From Nostoc sp. LEGE 12450 (GTDB lineage Bacteria; Cyanobacteriota; Cyanobacteriia; Cyanobacteriales; Nostocaceae): a DNA stretch of 64,000 nt. The notes under the pieces are model-generated. The model made no database searches, was not told the DNA's origin, and worked only from the letters and a program-made list of their open reading frames with translations. Shown here piece after piece: positions 8,218 through 19,656 of the stretch (position 1 is its first letter; the number at the start of each line of letters is the position of its first letter). The DNA is taken from contig NZ_JADEXU010000028.1 of the NCBI RefSeq assembly GCF_015206895.1, positions 1-64,000 of the forward strand, given 5' to 3'. The translations under genes and the position numbers were made by a program.

Positions 8218-9933
8218 ATGAGTTACAGAATGGATCGCCGCGCTTACGCCGAAACCTACGGCCCAACAGTAGGCGATCGCATCCGACTTGCAGATACAGA
8301 ATTATTTATTGAAGTTGAACAAGATTTCACAAGCTATGGCGATGAAGTAAAATTCGGCGGCGGTAAAGTCATCCGAGACGGGATGGGACAATCCCCCATT
8401 TCTAACGCCGATGGTGCTGTAGATTTAGTAATTACTAATGCCTTAATTCTCGATTGGTGGGGTATTGTCAAAGCGGATATTGGCATTAAAGATGGCAAGA
8501 TTTTCAAAATTGGTAAAGCCGGAAATCCTTATATTCAAGACAATGTAGATATTATTATCGGCCCCGGAACCGAAGCTTTAGCTGGTGAAGGAATGATTCT
8601 CACTGCTGGCGGGATTGATGCCCATATTCATTTTATTTGCCCCCAACAGATTGAAGTTGCGATCGCTTCCGGTATTACTACCATGATCGGCGGCGGTACT
8701 GGCCCAGCTACGGGTACAAATGCCACTACTTGTACCCCCGGCCCTTGGAATATTTACCGAATGCTGCAAGCTGCTGATGCTTTCCCCGTCAACTTAGGAT
8801 TTTTGGGTAAAGGTAATGCCAGTCAACCCCAAGGACTTGTAGAACAAGTAGCCGCCGGTGCAATGGGGTTAAAACTCCATGAAGACTGGGGAACGACACC
8901 CGCAGCAATTGATACTTGCCTCAGCGTTGCCGATGCTTATGATGTACAAGTAGCGATTCATACTGATACCCTGAACGAAGCCGGATTTGTAGAAGATACG
9001 ATCGCAGCTTTCAAAAATCGTGTCATCCACACTTACCACACCGAAGGCGCAGGCGGCGGACACGCACCAGATATTATCAAAGTTTGCGGTCAAGGCAATG
9101 TTTTACCATCTTCCACTAACCCCACACGCCCTTACACCCTCAACACCTTAGACGAACACCTGGATATGTTGATGGTATGTCATCACCTCGATCCTGCGAT
9201 CGCTGAAGATGTGGCTTTTGCTGAGTCTCGCATCCGCCGAGAAACCATTGCCGCCGAAGATATTTTGCATGACTTAGGCGCATTTAGCATGATTTCCTCC
9301 GACTCTCAGGCAATGGGAAGGGTAGGCGAAGTGATAATTCGCACCTGGCAGACATCTCACAAAATGAAGGTGCAGAGGGGAATTCTTAACCCACAGGGAG
9401 ATGAGCAAAAAGCAGATAATTTTCGGGCAAAAAGATATGTTGCTAAGTATACAATTAACCCTGCGATCGCTCACGGAATTGATCAATATGTAGGTTCAGT
9501 GGAAGAGGGAAAATTAGCAGATTTATGTTTGTGGCATCCCGCGTTTTTTGGCGTGAAACCAGAGATAGTAATTAAAGGCGGAATGATTGCATGGTCGCAA
9601 ATGGGCGATGCTAATGCCAGTATTCCCACACCGCAACCAGTTTATATGCGCCCAATGTTTGGTAGTTTTGCCGGGGCGCGTCATGCCACATCATTAACTT
9701 TTGTTTCACAAGCAGCTTTAGAGAACGAAATTCCTAGCCAGCTAGGTTTACAAAAGGCAGCAGTAGCAGTTTCTGGAACACGCCAATTGAGTAAACGGGA
9801 TATGAAGCTGAATGATGCACTACCTCACATTGAAGTAGATCCAGAAACATATCAAGTTAGGGCAGATGGTGAGTTGCTGATTTGTGAACCTGCGACAGTT
9901 TTACCAATGGCACAGAGGTACTTTTTGTTTTAA
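8218..9933 (+). CDS. ureC: Urease subunit alpha (catalytic)
   Basis: Catalytic subunit with the dinickel site. The ligands line up with Klebsiella UreC at a constant offset of +2: His136 and His138 (DAHIHF), the carbamylated Lys219 (GLKLHEDWG), His248 and His274 (second nickel), the catalytic His322 (VCHHLDP) and Asp362 (SSDSQAMGR). The 571 residues match the family length. A GAGGAG Shine-Dalgarno precedes the ATG at 8218. All catalytic residues are present, so it should be active once matured with nickel. Confidence 0.98.
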   Translation: MSYRMDRRAYAETYGPTVGDRIRLADTELFIEVEQDFTSYGDEVKFGGGKVIRDGMGQSPISNADGAVDLVITNALILDWWGIVKADIGIKDGKIFKIGKAGNPYIQDNVDIIIGPGTEALAGEGMILTAGGIDAHIHFICPQQIEVAIASGITTMIGGGTGPATGTNATTCTPGPWNIYRMLQAADAFPVNLGFLGKGNASQPQGLVEQVAAGAMGLKLHEDWGTTPAAIDTCLSVADAYDVQVAIHTDTLNEAGFVEDTIAAFKNRVIHTYHTEGAGGGHAPDIIKVCGQGNVLPSSTNPTRPYTLNTLDEHLDMLMVCHHLDPAIAEDVAFAESRIRRETIAAEDILHDLGAFSMISSDSQAMGRVGEVIIRTWQTSHKMKVQRGILNPQGDEQKADNFRAKRYVAKYTINPAIAHGIDQYVGSVEEGKLADLCLWHPAFFGVKPEIVIKGGMIAWSQMGDANASIPTPQPVYMRPMFGSFAGARHATSLTFVSQAALENEIPSQLGLQKAAVAVSGTRQLSKRDMKLNDALPHIEVDPETYQVRADGELLICEPATVLPMAQRYFLF

Positions 9934-9936
9934 TTC

Positions 9937-10140
9937 GTGACCAAGCAACTTATTGATTACGATAGTCCTTGCAAAGAAGTCATTGAGCTATATTTTCCCC
10001 GCTTTCTAGAATTATTTGAGTTTCCTGTGGCGAAACTGTTTGACTATGAACAAGGCTGGAAAACTTTAGAGTAAACTACCAATCTTTTTGATGTAATTGT
10101 GATGGCACATCTCAAGTTAAGCAGTTTAACTATCCTCTAA
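9937..10140 (+). pseudogene. Internally deleted Rpn/DUF4351-type gene remnant
   Basis: From GTG at 9937 a 45-codon frame reads VTKQLIDYDSPCKEVIELYF and ends in FDYEQGWKTLE, matching the start of the cyanobacterial Rpn-type (PD-(D/E)XK transposase-like) proteins. After a stop at 10072 the same frame continues TTNLFDVIVMAHLK, which matches a much later part of that family. So an internal deletion plus a nonsense codon is likely. It lies 3 bases after ureC and is not expected to be functional. The assignment rests on remembered family sequence. Confidence 0.6.
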
Positions 10141-10281
10141 TTATAGCTCAATAGTCAATTCATGAGTCAGTTAGCTCCATTTAGCTATTTTTACACTCAA
10201 GTAACAGTATTTCCCCGGAATATGATTACTTTTAGCAAATGATAAGCTGTATTGATTAGTAAAAAATAATGGACAGGTTTT

Positions 10282-11607
10282 ATGTATTATGCAAAATCTA
10301 TATATTTAGGCGGAAAGATTATTTGTGCTGAAGATACTGACTACTCCTCTTATCTAGAGTACGGTCTAGTATGTTTAGAATGTCGCCAGGAAGTTTACTT
10401 AAAGCATGGAGAGCAAAAACAACCCCATTTTGCTCACTTTAAGATGTTTGATGATGATGAGTGTTCACTAAGAGTTACAGGTTATAGCCAAGGTTGGAGT
10501 AATTTAAATGCTGAAGGTAAAGGTCAAAGACGAAAGTTATTTTATGAACATTTCTTACAGATGATAGCAATCAATAATCCTAATTTTTATTCTGGAATTA
10601 ACATTACTAGAGATAAAATAGAACTTAAAAAATTAACACATTTTACTCAAAATTGTACACAGTTTCTTTGTAACAACAAGCATTTATTAATAATGGAATG
10701 TCGTATTTTACATGAAAAAGATTATGATAATAAATTTTTATTACAAAAGATAGTTGCTTGTGAAGCTATAGATTATTTATGCACATCATCTAATAAAGCG
10801 CTATTAGAAAAATTAATTCACTATAGCATCTACAAGTATTTTGATTCTATATTTTATGATTGGAATGGAATATTAAATGCTATACAACCCTCTGATATTT
10901 GCCAGAAATTGAAGCATATTATTTTAGAGAATGATTGGGTGTCAGCATTTTCAAAAAATTGGGAAAAATATTATCTTAATGTAAATTCATCATTGAATTC
11001 AGATTCACTAAACAAAGATAATGAACTCCTCCAAGCAATTCAGACTTTTCTGGTTACTGATGGTGATTCTTTACAATCATTCTCTTTCGGAAATTTTAAT
11101 AAGGCTAAACTCGATATAAATAACTTATATATTAATTTAATAAATGTTGAACAAATATCATCTTATAAATTTAAAAAGGTATTGACAACAATTGGTCGTA
11201 TTATAAATTTTAATGTTAACCATATTAGTCAAACATTTATTATTGATTGGGAATTTGTTGACCTTAATTGTATAGGAAGCGATGGTAGTTATACATTGGG
11301 TTATAAAAATTGGCAAGCACAAGTTGAAAACTTTCTTAAAAATAGAATAAAAAACAATCTACCTGTTAATTTTAATTTAATTGAAAATAATCTTATTCAT
11401 AAAATTAGAGAAATTGATAGTTATGAAAAAGAATTAGAAGAAAAAATTGCATCATTGCCTCGTAATCAGTCCATAGCTTGCCCAGACTGTAAATGTATCG
11501 TTAAAAAAACAAATTTAATCAAACATTTTAGAAAAGTACATAGAACCGAGAAGATAAATTTCTTGGTGAGTCAAGATTTACGGATGACACAGGATTCTTC
11601 TTTATAA
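10282..11607 (+). CDS. CoiA-like N-terminal domain protein with C-terminal zinc finger
   Basis: The 441 residues start with a CoiA-like segment: YGLVCLECRQEVYLKHGEQ and QPHFAHF, as in competence/restriction-type CoiA proteins and their cyanobacterial relatives. The middle is highly AT-rich and Asn/Lys/Ile-rich, with no recognised domain. The C-terminus has a C2H2-like finger, CPDCKCIVKKTNLIKHFRKVH. The start is the ATG at 10282. Base composition is clearly lower in GC than its neighbours, which suggests horizontal acquisition. It sits between two decayed Rpn/DUF4351 fragments. A DNA-related role is plausible; the precise function is not known. Confidence 0.6.
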   Translation: MYYAKSIYLGGKIICAEDTDYSSYLEYGLVCLECRQEVYLKHGEQKQPHFAHFKMFDDDECSLRVTGYSQGWSNLNAEGKGQRRKLFYEHFLQMIAINNPNFYSGINITRDKIELKKLTHFTQNCTQFLCNNKHLLIMECRILHEKDYDNKFLLQKIVACEAIDYLCTSSNKALLEKLIHYSIYKYFDSIFYDWNGILNAIQPSDICQKLKHIILENDWVSAFSKNWEKYYLNVNSSLNSDSLNKDNELLQAIQTFLVTDGDSLQSFSFGNFNKAKLDINNLYINLINVEQISSYKFKKVLTTIGRIINFNVNHISQTFIIDWEFVDLNCIGSDGSYTLGYKNWQAQVENFLKNRIKNNLPVNFNLIENNLIHKIREIDSYEKELEEKIASLPRNQSIACPDCKCIVKKTNLIKHFRKVHRTEKINFLVSQDLRMTQDSSL

Positions 11608-11680
11608 AAAAGTTTCCTTTTGAGTGAACTTTATGTCTTGTAAACACGGAATCATATAGTTTAACACCTATTTTATTTTT

Positions 11681-11950
11681 TTACTTCTGCTGCTCTAACC
11701 AAGCTACTAAATTAGCAACTTCAGAAAAATCTAACAAAGCCTCTCCCAACTCTTCTAACTGTTCAGCAGATAAATTACGAACCTGCTCAACTAATGATCC
11801 ATCAATATCACCAAAGCGCCGTTTAAGCTGACGACTAATCAATTTAAACGCTTCTTTTTGAACGATATCTTGATAAATTACAGACTCTTTCATAATATCC
11901 TCGCGTAAAAATTGCCGAACCAAATCCTTGTCAAACCGCAAACCCACCAA
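11681..11950 (-). pseudogene. C-terminal fragment of an Rpn/DUF4351 protein
   Basis: The 89-residue frame contains GLRFDKDLVRQFLREDIMKE, ESVIYQDI, and then a DUF4351 tail (RQLKRRFGDI, LSAEQLEELGEALLDFS). It matches only the C-terminal third of Rpn-type transposase-like proteins, and the frame opens with TTG after an upstream in-frame stop. The next frame reads KYLA just upstream, which fits a small frameshift. It is probably a decayed copy and is on the opposite strand to the first fragment at 9937. Confidence 0.65.
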
Positions 11951-12065
11951 GCTAAATATTTACAAGTGTTGTCGTAACTCACCTTTTTGCTCTTCTCCTG
12001 ACACAAAAAAACAGCCCCCTCCATAAAGGAAGCAGCTGTTTTTCAACTTATGTAACTACAAAGTA

Positions 12066-13801
<1,736 letters not shown>

Positions 13802-14113
13802 CTAAATAACGACTGCTAAAATATCTTTTTCAGAAAGCAGTACATATTCTTCGGTGCCGAGCTTGATGTCAGTGCCAGCGTACTTGGAGTACAACACTTT
13901 ATCGCCGACTTTAATTTCCAATTCCTGACGGCTACCGTCTTCGTTACGCTTGCCAGGACCAAGGGCAACTACTTCCCCTACCTGGGGCTTTTCCTTGGCG
14001 GTATCGGGCAAATACAGACCACCTGCGGTCTTTTCCTCTGAGGCGTTCACTTTTACGAAAACGCGATCGCTCAAAGGTTTAACTGTAGAAACGCTTAAAG
14101 ATAAGGCTGCCAT
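13802..14113 (-). CDS. groS: 10-kDa co-chaperonin GroES
   Basis: Lid of the GroEL chamber. The 103 residues show [12 protein letters not shown], the mobile loop [19 protein letters not shown], and the [16 protein letters not shown] region. It is the first gene of the groESL operon, with a CIRCE element 18 bases before its start. A GGAG lies just upstream of the ATG. Confidence 0.97.
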   Translation of the reverse strand: MAALSLSVSTVKPLSDRVFVKVNASEEKTAGGLYLPDTAKEKPQVGEVVALGPGKRNEDGSRQELEIKVGDKVLYSKYAGTDIKLGTEEYVLLSEKDILAVVI

Positions 14114-14131
14114 AATTATTTTCTCCAGAGA

Positions 14132-14158
14132 TTAGCACTCTCAACCCCTGAGTGCTAA
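14132..14158. promoter_or_regulatory. CIRCE element (HrcA operator) of groESL
   Basis: The sequence TTAGCACTC, nine spacer bases, then GAGTGCTAA is an exact match to the CIRCE consensus. It lies directly upstream of groES. This implies HrcA repression of groESL with heat-shock derepression. The hrcA gene is not in the window. Confidence 0.95.
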
Positions 14159-14471
14159 TTTACCTAAAATTGGCATCCAATGGCAAGAATTCCTTGAGTA
14201 CGGGTTCCCGAACTAGAAGAGCGTTGATGTACTTAAGTATTAATGCCTAATTATTTATATCCTTCGGGTTCTGCTCTGTAAGTTACGTATATTTTTATAT
14301 GGTCATAGGGAGTCGGGAGTAGTGAAGAGTTTTCCCAATGCCCAATTTTGAGAGACTCTGCTCAGTACAAGTTGCCCAATGCCCCATACTCTTCTCAGTC
14401 AACTTTTTTTGCAAAGCTGGGAAATTGTTATAGAACTGTAATCAGGGAGCTGCTCGATAAGTAACAATACA
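14159..14471. other. Intergenic region between groES and ferredoxin-fold gene
   Basis: About 310 bases. It should hold the groES promoter on the left and that of the rightward gene on the right. It contains short CCCAATG-type repeats near 14335-14390 and no convincing gene or named RNA. Confidence 0.5.
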
Positions 14472-14933
14472 GTGATCCAGTCAAGCCATCAAATCCCCAA
14501 AGCCACTAAATTTCTAGTAGAATGTAATGCCCTGAGTAATTGTGTAGAAAGTTTCGGACTTGCAAAAATTCAGCGACACATTTTTATTTGCGCTGACCAG
14601 ACAATTGCTAATTGCTGCTCAAAACGAGCTAGTCTGGAATCCTGGGAATACTTAAAAGAGCGACTTAAAGAGTTAAAACTTGATGAGTCGCAACAGAATT
14701 ATTCCTTATGCGTCTACAGAACTAAAGCCAACTGCTTGCGCGTTTGTTGTTCTAGACCCATAATGGTGGTTTACCTTGATGGTGTCTGGTATCGCCAAGC
14801 AAACCTGGAAGTTATTGAGCGGATCATCCAAGAACACTTAATAGGCAATAAGGTGGTAAAAGAATATGCGTTTTTCAACCATCCTTTGCCAGAAACTTCC
14901 CTAGTTTCTTGTGAACACCTCATAGAGGCTTAA
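14472..14933 (+). CDS. (2Fe-2S) thioredoxin-like ferredoxin domain protein
   Basis: The 153 residues start at the GTG at 14472. Cysteines at Cys40, Cys48/Cys49, Cys88 and Cys92/Cys93 lie in FICADQTIANCC and ANCLRVCCSRP, the spacing of the thioredoxin-fold [2Fe-2S] ferredoxin family. The segment IMVVYLDGVWYRQA followed by VIERIIQEHLI is also typical of the family. The partner is unknown. It is alone on this strand upstream of the response regulator. Confidence 0.8.
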   Translation: MIQSSHQIPKATKFLVECNALSNCVESFGLAKIQRHIFICADQTIANCCSKRASLESWEYLKERLKELKLDESQQNYSLCVYRTKANCLRVCCSRPIMVVYLDGVWYRQANLEVIERIIQEHLIGNKVVKEYAFFNHPLPETSLVSCEHLIEA

Positions 14934-15307
14934 CAACCGAAGGATATGGAACAGCAGTAAGCTTTAAGAAAGTGCGGGTTGGTTTCGAGGTAGGGTCATC
15001 TTTAAGCCAATACTTACTTGTGAGTCAGAAGGATTATTATTTAATCAGTGTTTTTTCGCCCGCCACTTTCAATGCGATATATAATAGCGCATTATAGATA
15101 CTACTGCTATACGTATCCTTGCTGGACTTTTGCTATCGAGCTATTAGTCTCTTGAAAATGCTCGGCATTTTTGAGACTTCGAGACAGCAAAGGCAAGTTA
15201 AGTAGGAAAAAGGACAACATCTCGAAATAACCCACCATAGAGGATAAATATTCAAGACTTTGATGGACCGAAGCGCGACAAGTGCCACTGCTATGAAAGA
15301 GCCCAGC
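14934..15307. other. Spacer before the response regulator
   Basis: About 370 bases with no gene. It must contain the promoter of the response regulator. No specific regulatory box can be named. Confidence 0.4.
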
Positions 15308-15940
15308 ATGAAAGATCACAAACGACTTCTATTGATTGATGATGACCCTAACCTCATCTTGCTGGTGAAGGATTACTTAGAATTCCGGGGATACGAAGTC
15401 ATCACCGCCGAAAATGGACGTGAAGCTCTGGAAATTTTAGAGCAAGATGTTCCAGACATGATTATCTGCGATGTGATGATGCCGGAAATGGACGGATATA
15501 CTTTTGTGGAACAAGTCCGGCAAAACGAACGCACCAGTTGGATTCCGGTTCTTTTCCTTTCAGCTAAGGGACAAAGTGCAGACCGAGTTAAGGGTCTGAA
15601 TAAAGGTGCTGATGTTTATATGGTCAAGCCCTTTGAACCAGAAGAACTCGTAGCCCAAGTTGAATCCTCGCTGAAACAAACTATCCGTTGGAAAGAACAC
15701 CAAGCAAAAGGAGGCGAAAACGGTTCCCGCATCCAGGTTCCCTTCGATGTGCAATTAACCCCCACCGAACTGAAAGTAGTCCAGTTTGTCGCTAGGGGTT
15801 TAGCTAACCGGGAAATTGCTGAAGAACTAAATGTTAGTCAGCGCACAGTTGAAAGCCATGTGTCCAATATGTTGGGCAAAACCAATCTCCATAACCGCAC
15901 TGAACTAGCGCGGTGGGCGATTGAAAATCAAATGGCCTAA
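15308..15940 (+). CDS. NarL/LuxR-type response regulator
   Basis: About 210 residues with an N-terminal receiver: the acidic pair in LLIDDD, phospho-acceptor Asp55 (DVMMPEMDG) and Lys107 (VKPFEP). The C-terminal LuxR helix-turn-helix is LTPTELKVVQFVARGLANRE and NVSQRTVESHVSNMLGKTNL. It resembles the cyanobacterial/plastid Ycf29-like NarL group. I chose the ATG at 15308 because a purine-rich AAAGAG lies just upstream; an in-frame ATG at 15263 would add 15 residues. No histidine kinase is adjacent; the nearest is at 21645. Confidence 0.85.
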   Translation: MKDHKRLLLIDDDPNLILLVKDYLEFRGYEVITAENGREALEILEQDVPDMIICDVMMPEMDGYTFVEQVRQNERTSWIPVLFLSAKGQSADRVKGLNKGADVYMVKPFEPEELVAQVESSLKQTIRWKEHQAKGGENGSRIQVPFDVQLTPTELKVVQFVARGLANREIAEELNVSQRTVESHVSNMLGKTNLHNRTELARWAIENQMA

Positions 15941-15964
15941 AATCAGTAACGAGTGCTGAGTGCT

Positions 15965-15993
15965 GAGTGCTGAGTGTTTTTGACTCAGCACTC
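15965..15993. terminator. Hairpin between convergent genes
   Basis: An 11-bp perfect stem (GAGTGCTGAGT with ACTCAGCACTC) with loop GTTTTTG. It is preceded by tandem GAGTGCT heptads from 15951. It lies between the response regulator (plus) and the NIL gene (minus), which converge. It likely ends one or both transcripts, though the U-tract is in the loop rather than after the stem. Confidence 0.6.
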
Positions 15994-16017
15994 ATAACTC
16001 AGGACTGAGAATTCAAT

Positions 16018-16326
16018 TTACCAACCATCTTCTTCAGGGCTGGATTGGTGCAAAACTTCTAAATCCAGTTCATCTAGGTAAGTTAGGGCACTTTCAATCT
16101 GAGAAACAGTACCTCGCAGTTCCAGGTCGAAGCAGCTATATTGTGGCACGTTTGCGCTTACCTGAGCATCAGCAATAATAACTGTGATCCCATAGTGAGA
16201 AACCAGTCGTGAAATGACTGGTTCCTCATGCAAGTATTTAGGAATACGAACCTGGATGCGAGTTTGGGTGCGTCTATTATCTAAAATATCTGTATTAGAT
16301 TTTACTTCTTTATTTGGAATTGCCAT
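16018..16326 (-). CDS. NIL-domain protein
   Basis: A 102-residue protein whose core matches the NIL domain found at the C-terminus of methionine ABC ATPases and in small cyanobacterial proteins: RIQVRIPKYLHEEPVISRLV, then GITVIIADAQVSANV and FDLELRGT. Starts at an ATG. It is predicted cytosolic and may bind a sulfur-containing or related ligand, which is inference from the domain. Confidence 0.8.
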   Translation of the reverse strand: MAIPNKEVKSNTDILDNRRTQTRIQVRIPKYLHEEPVISRLVSHYGITVIIADAQVSANVPQYSCFDLELRGTVSQIESALTYLDELDLEVLHQSSPEEDGW

Positions 16327-16627
16327 TCTAGCTTCCTACTCGACTTCTGGGATGAGGGTTTTGATTTGCATGATTTCTTTTAACACTAGCGTCACTTATC
16401 CCACGCAGGCAAGCAAGAAAGTATTTACCTTTGCAAACCATTAATCTAGATACAAGTAGGTCAATCGCATCTTTTGGCGTGAAACCAGCCAATTCTAGCT
16501 AGATTCTTCTGATTCCTTGTGTCAAGCCTGATTGAGATCCTCTTACCCTGGAAAAGTTGCCATCATCAATTTTCTGTCTTGGAGTTACGATCAATATAGT
16601 AAAACGTTGTATCTGATATACAAAATC

Positions 16628-16843
16628 ATGCTACCGTTTAAGAAGAAAATTGTGACTGATGAAGCCATGCGTCCGGTAGCAGTGTTGATTGATTATCAGG
16701 ACTGGCAGCAAATTGAGAAGATATTAGAAGCTCATCAATCACAACAAAAACAAGAGTTTAATTTAAACCACTATGCAGGTGTAATTCAACTAACTCAAGA
16801 CCCTTTGGAATATCAGCAGCAAATTAGGGATGAGTGGTGTTGA
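16628..16843 (+). CDS. Phd/YefM-like antitoxin, orphan
   Basis: A 71-residue protein from the ATG at 16628 (MLPFKKKIVTDEAMRPVAVL). The pattern VTDE..RPVAVLIDYQDWQQIEKILE is that of small prevent-host-death type antitoxins of cyanobacteria. The frame can be extended upstream to 16532 but with an unrelated sequence, so I use the later ATG. Its stop overlaps the start of a toxin-like frame that breaks after 13 codons. Confidence 0.65.
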   Translation: MLPFKKKIVTDEAMRPVAVLIDYQDWQQIEKILEAHQSQQKQEFNLNHYAGVIQLTQDPLEYQQQIRDEWC

Positions 16844-16878
16844 CACAACCTTTGATTTTTTTAGATACAAAAAATTAA
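16837..16878 (+). pseudogene. Truncated PIN-domain (VapC-like) toxin start
   Basis: A frame starting GTG at 16837 overlaps the antitoxin stop by seven bases and reads VLTQPLIFLDTKN then stop. The LIFLDT segment is the conserved first strand and Asp of PIN toxins (usually LDTN). The frame ends right after this motif and no further PIN sequence is apparent, so the toxin appears lost. Confidence 0.5.
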
Positions 16879-16974
16879 CACTCAGTCAGTGCAAATTACG
16901 TAATGGGAGCAATCGCTTGTTTTAAGGTGAGAATTCAAAGCTTACCAGGAATGAATTTACTCTTGATAATTTCT

Positions 16975-19656
16975 TCATTGCTTGATATCTTCATCCTTAA
17001 CCTGTTCAAATATAAATCCGCTTTCAAAAGGCCCGCCGCGACCTCTTACTACTTTGACAAGAACAGGTTCTTGTTGGCGATCGCCTTTCTCATCAAATTT
17101 GAGTGGATTTCCTGAAGTTTCGCTCGATGAAAGATTAACAGATTTGAGGTTTTGTAAGACGGTTTGGCGAGTGGGATTGTTAGACATGGATATAGCTTTA
17201 ATAAAAACCTGAGTCGCATCATAGGTAGTAGCTGTGCGCCAGCTAATCTGTCCTCCCCATCTTTTACTAGCTTCATCTGCAAATTTTTTTGAGTTTTCTT
17301 CCCCTGCAAACCAGGGTACAGCTAGAACCAAATTATTTTCAACAGCTTCTCCCGTTGATCTCAAAATCTCTGGGTCGTATAAAGCATCTACGCCTAGTAG
17401 AGGTAACTGTTTGCTTCCGCTATTTACTAACTTCTTTTGGGTACGGGTAATTTCATTTACTACAGAAATAAATCGTGTGTTTGGAAACAAAACAGCTGCA
17501 TCGGCTTGATCTTGGAATGCACTAAGTAAGACTTCAGCAGAGGGATCGAGTGTAGGAAGAGCTAAATTTATTCTTCGTATAATTTGGCCACCTCTTTCTT
17601 GAAAAGATTTTTCAAACTCTTTATTTAAGCTTTGACTATAAATATCATCAGGATTCCAGAAAACAACAACTTTCCTATAGTTTTTGCTTAGTGCATAATC
17701 CGCTAACTTTTCAGCACTTTCTTTATCAGAAGCTACTGTTCTAAAAAAGACGTTACTTTTTAATGAAGTGCTGGTGCTGGTTGGAGATATCATCGCTATG
17801 CCAGCCTTTTCATAGTCAGCTAATACTGCTTGACTAGTTGTGCTACTGAACTGTCCTATCACCCCCACAACATTTTCGTCTTTAATTATCTCACGCCCGA
17901 CTTTTTGAGCTTGGTTTGGTTGATTACTATTATTGGCCATTACGATTTTCAACAATCGTCCATTAACTCCACCAGCAATGTTAAAACTATCCTGTGCCTG
18001 TGCAAGTCCTCGCAAGACCTCTTCAGCAATTTCTCTTCTAGCAGTTACAGGTATAACTATTGCCAAAGTTAGGGGTTTGCCTTTTTGGTATGCTTTGGCA
18101 TTATTGTAAAAAATGTATAATTCTGGGTTTTTTGGGGAGGCTTGTATAGCTTTTTGAAAGTAATCAACTGCTTGAGTGTAATTCTGGTTTTTAAAAGCTT
18201 CAAAACCACGATCGCGATTAAAATTATCCTGTCCCTCAAAGAGAGTACGTTCGCCTTGGCTAAATAATTCTGGTTCTGCTTGATAAGCAGGTAATAAAGG
18301 GGTAATGATTTGCCAAGATTGCCATGCAACTATCGGCATTAGTAGTATTATTGGAGCAAATACTAAGAGCAGGCGCTGCTGACTTCTTGCTGCAAATTCC
18401 TGGCTAGCAGATAAAAATTGATAATCTTGAACAGTCAAATCTTTTGCTTTTACCCATGCTTGAGCCTGTCTTAATTTATATCCGCGCAACAGCTTAGATT
18501 TATCCTGACGATTAGAATTTTGCCATGCTTCGAGCTCCTGACGATAGGGACGAAAATCTGTTAATGTATTATTAATCCATTCTTTATTAAAAACAGCTTC
18601 ATATATAGGGTTGTAGACCTTTAATTTACTCTGTTGCTTAACCACCAATCCTGAAAGGCGCAATTCCATTTGTTCAGGACTATCATCAGCCGCAATTTCC
18701 TTTTGTTGTAAAATGGTACTATAAATTCCCAGCAGCTTAACTGTAAGTTGCTTATCTCTCAAAATACGATCGCTTATCGTCTTCAAATGCTGTGGATGAT
18801 CTTGAGATTGCCAGTTGTCAATAATACGCGATTGCACCAAATCTTTTACTGACGATACGTTTATATCATGTGAAATAAAGTTACAAAGCTTTTGAGTTAG
18901 AAATGGTTGCCCACCTGTCCAATTTAAAACTTCTTGCAGCACTACTTTGGGATTGCTAACTTTCCCCTCTAAACCGTTAGCTAATAGCTTGGCTTCATGG
19001 AATTGAAACCCGTTTAATTCAATTGCTCTGCCAATATTAAATGGTGTACGTCTTTTATCTTTAATTAAATACGATGGAGTAGCCACACCCAATAAACAAA
19101 ATGTTAAGCGTTTATATGCTGAATTATCAACACGTTGGTTATAGCAGAACCGAATTAAAGCAAAAAAATCATCAGGAGAAAAATTCTTGAGGCTCAAAAC
19201 GCTATCGATTTCATCAATAAAAATGACAATCTTTCCTAAAATTTGCTTGAGCAAAACTTCTTCAATAAACTTGTTAAAACGCTGTACAGGTGATAGCAAT
19301 TTTTGACTATTCCACCAGCTAACTAAATCAATATGTCCATCTAAATTCAGTTCACTAACTAGACTATTTATCACCCCTGTATACCATTGCCCTTGGGTAA
19401 TATCTGTACCAATCTCGTTCAAGTCGATTGCTGCACAAGTAATTCCGTCAGCCTGCAATTGTTCCATAATTCTTACTCGCAGGCTGGATTTACCCATTTG
19501 TCGTGAGTTTAAGACATAACAAAACTCCCCCGCCATCAAGCCTTCGTATAAGTCTTCATCTGCTTGTCGCGTTACATAGGTGGGGGCATCAGGCGGTAAA
19601 CTACCCCCGACTTTGTATTCATAGTTTGGTAGAGCATCTGGGTAAGTTGACATCAT
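16975..19656 (-). CDS. AAA-like ATPase / TM / TPR / periplasmic-binding-protein receptor
   Basis: An 893-residue fusion. Residues about 15-420 are an AAA-like ATPase of the cyanobacterial AAA_35 type, with Walker [11 protein letters not shown] (50-59) and Walker [11 protein letters not shown] (142-151). A single hydrophobic segment ([18 protein letters not shown], 428-445) is followed by a TPR pair (482-525). Residues about 528-885 form a leucine/isoleucine/valine-binding-like type I periplasmic domain ([28 protein letters not shown]). No N-terminal signal is seen, so the ATPase should be cytosolic and the binding domain periplasmic. It overlaps the TIR gene by four bases (ATGA). The fold order suggests a ligand-sensing receptor. 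Confidence 0.8.
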   Translation of the reverse strand: MMSTYPDALPNYEYKVGGSLPPDAPTYVTRQADEDLYEGLMAGEFCYVLNSRQMGKSSLRVRIMEQLQADGITCAAIDLNEIGTDITQGQWYTGVINSLVSELNLDGHIDLVSWWNSQKLLSPVQRFNKFIEEVLLKQILGKIVIFIDEIDSVLSLKNFSPDDFFALIRFCYNQRVDNSAYKRLTFCLLGVATPSYLIKDKRRTPFNIGRAIELNGFQFHEAKLLANGLEGKVSNPKVVLQEVLNWTGGQPFLTQKLCNFISHDINVSSVKDLVQSRIIDNWQSQDHPQHLKTISDRILRDKQLTVKLLGIYSTILQQKEIAADDSPEQMELRLSGLVVKQQSKLKVYNPIYEAVFNKEWINNTLTDFRPYRQELEAWQNSNRQDKSKLLRGYKLRQAQAWVKAKDLTVQDYQFLSASQEFAARSQQRLLLVFAPIILLMPIVAWQSWQIITPLLPAYQAEPELFSQGERTLFEGQDNFNRDRGFEAFKNQNYTQAVDYFQKAIQASPKNPELYIFYNNAKAYQKGKPLTLAIVIPVTARREIAEEVLRGLAQAQDSFNIAGGVNGRLLKIVMANNSNQPNQAQKVGREIIKDENVVGVIGQFSSTTSQAVLADYEKAGIAMISPTSTSTSLKSNVFFRTVASDKESAEKLADYALSKNYRKVVVFWNPDDIYSQSLNKEFEKSFQERGGQIIRRINLALPTLDPSAEVLLSAFQDQADAAVLFPNTRFISVVNEITRTQKKLVNSGSKQLPLLGVDALYDPEILRSTGEAVENNLVLAVPWFAGEENSKKFADEASKRWGGQISWRTATTYDATQVFIKAISMSNNPTRQTVLQNLKSVNLSSSETSGNPLKFDEKGDRQQEPVLVKVVRGRGGPFESGFIFEQVKDEDIKQ

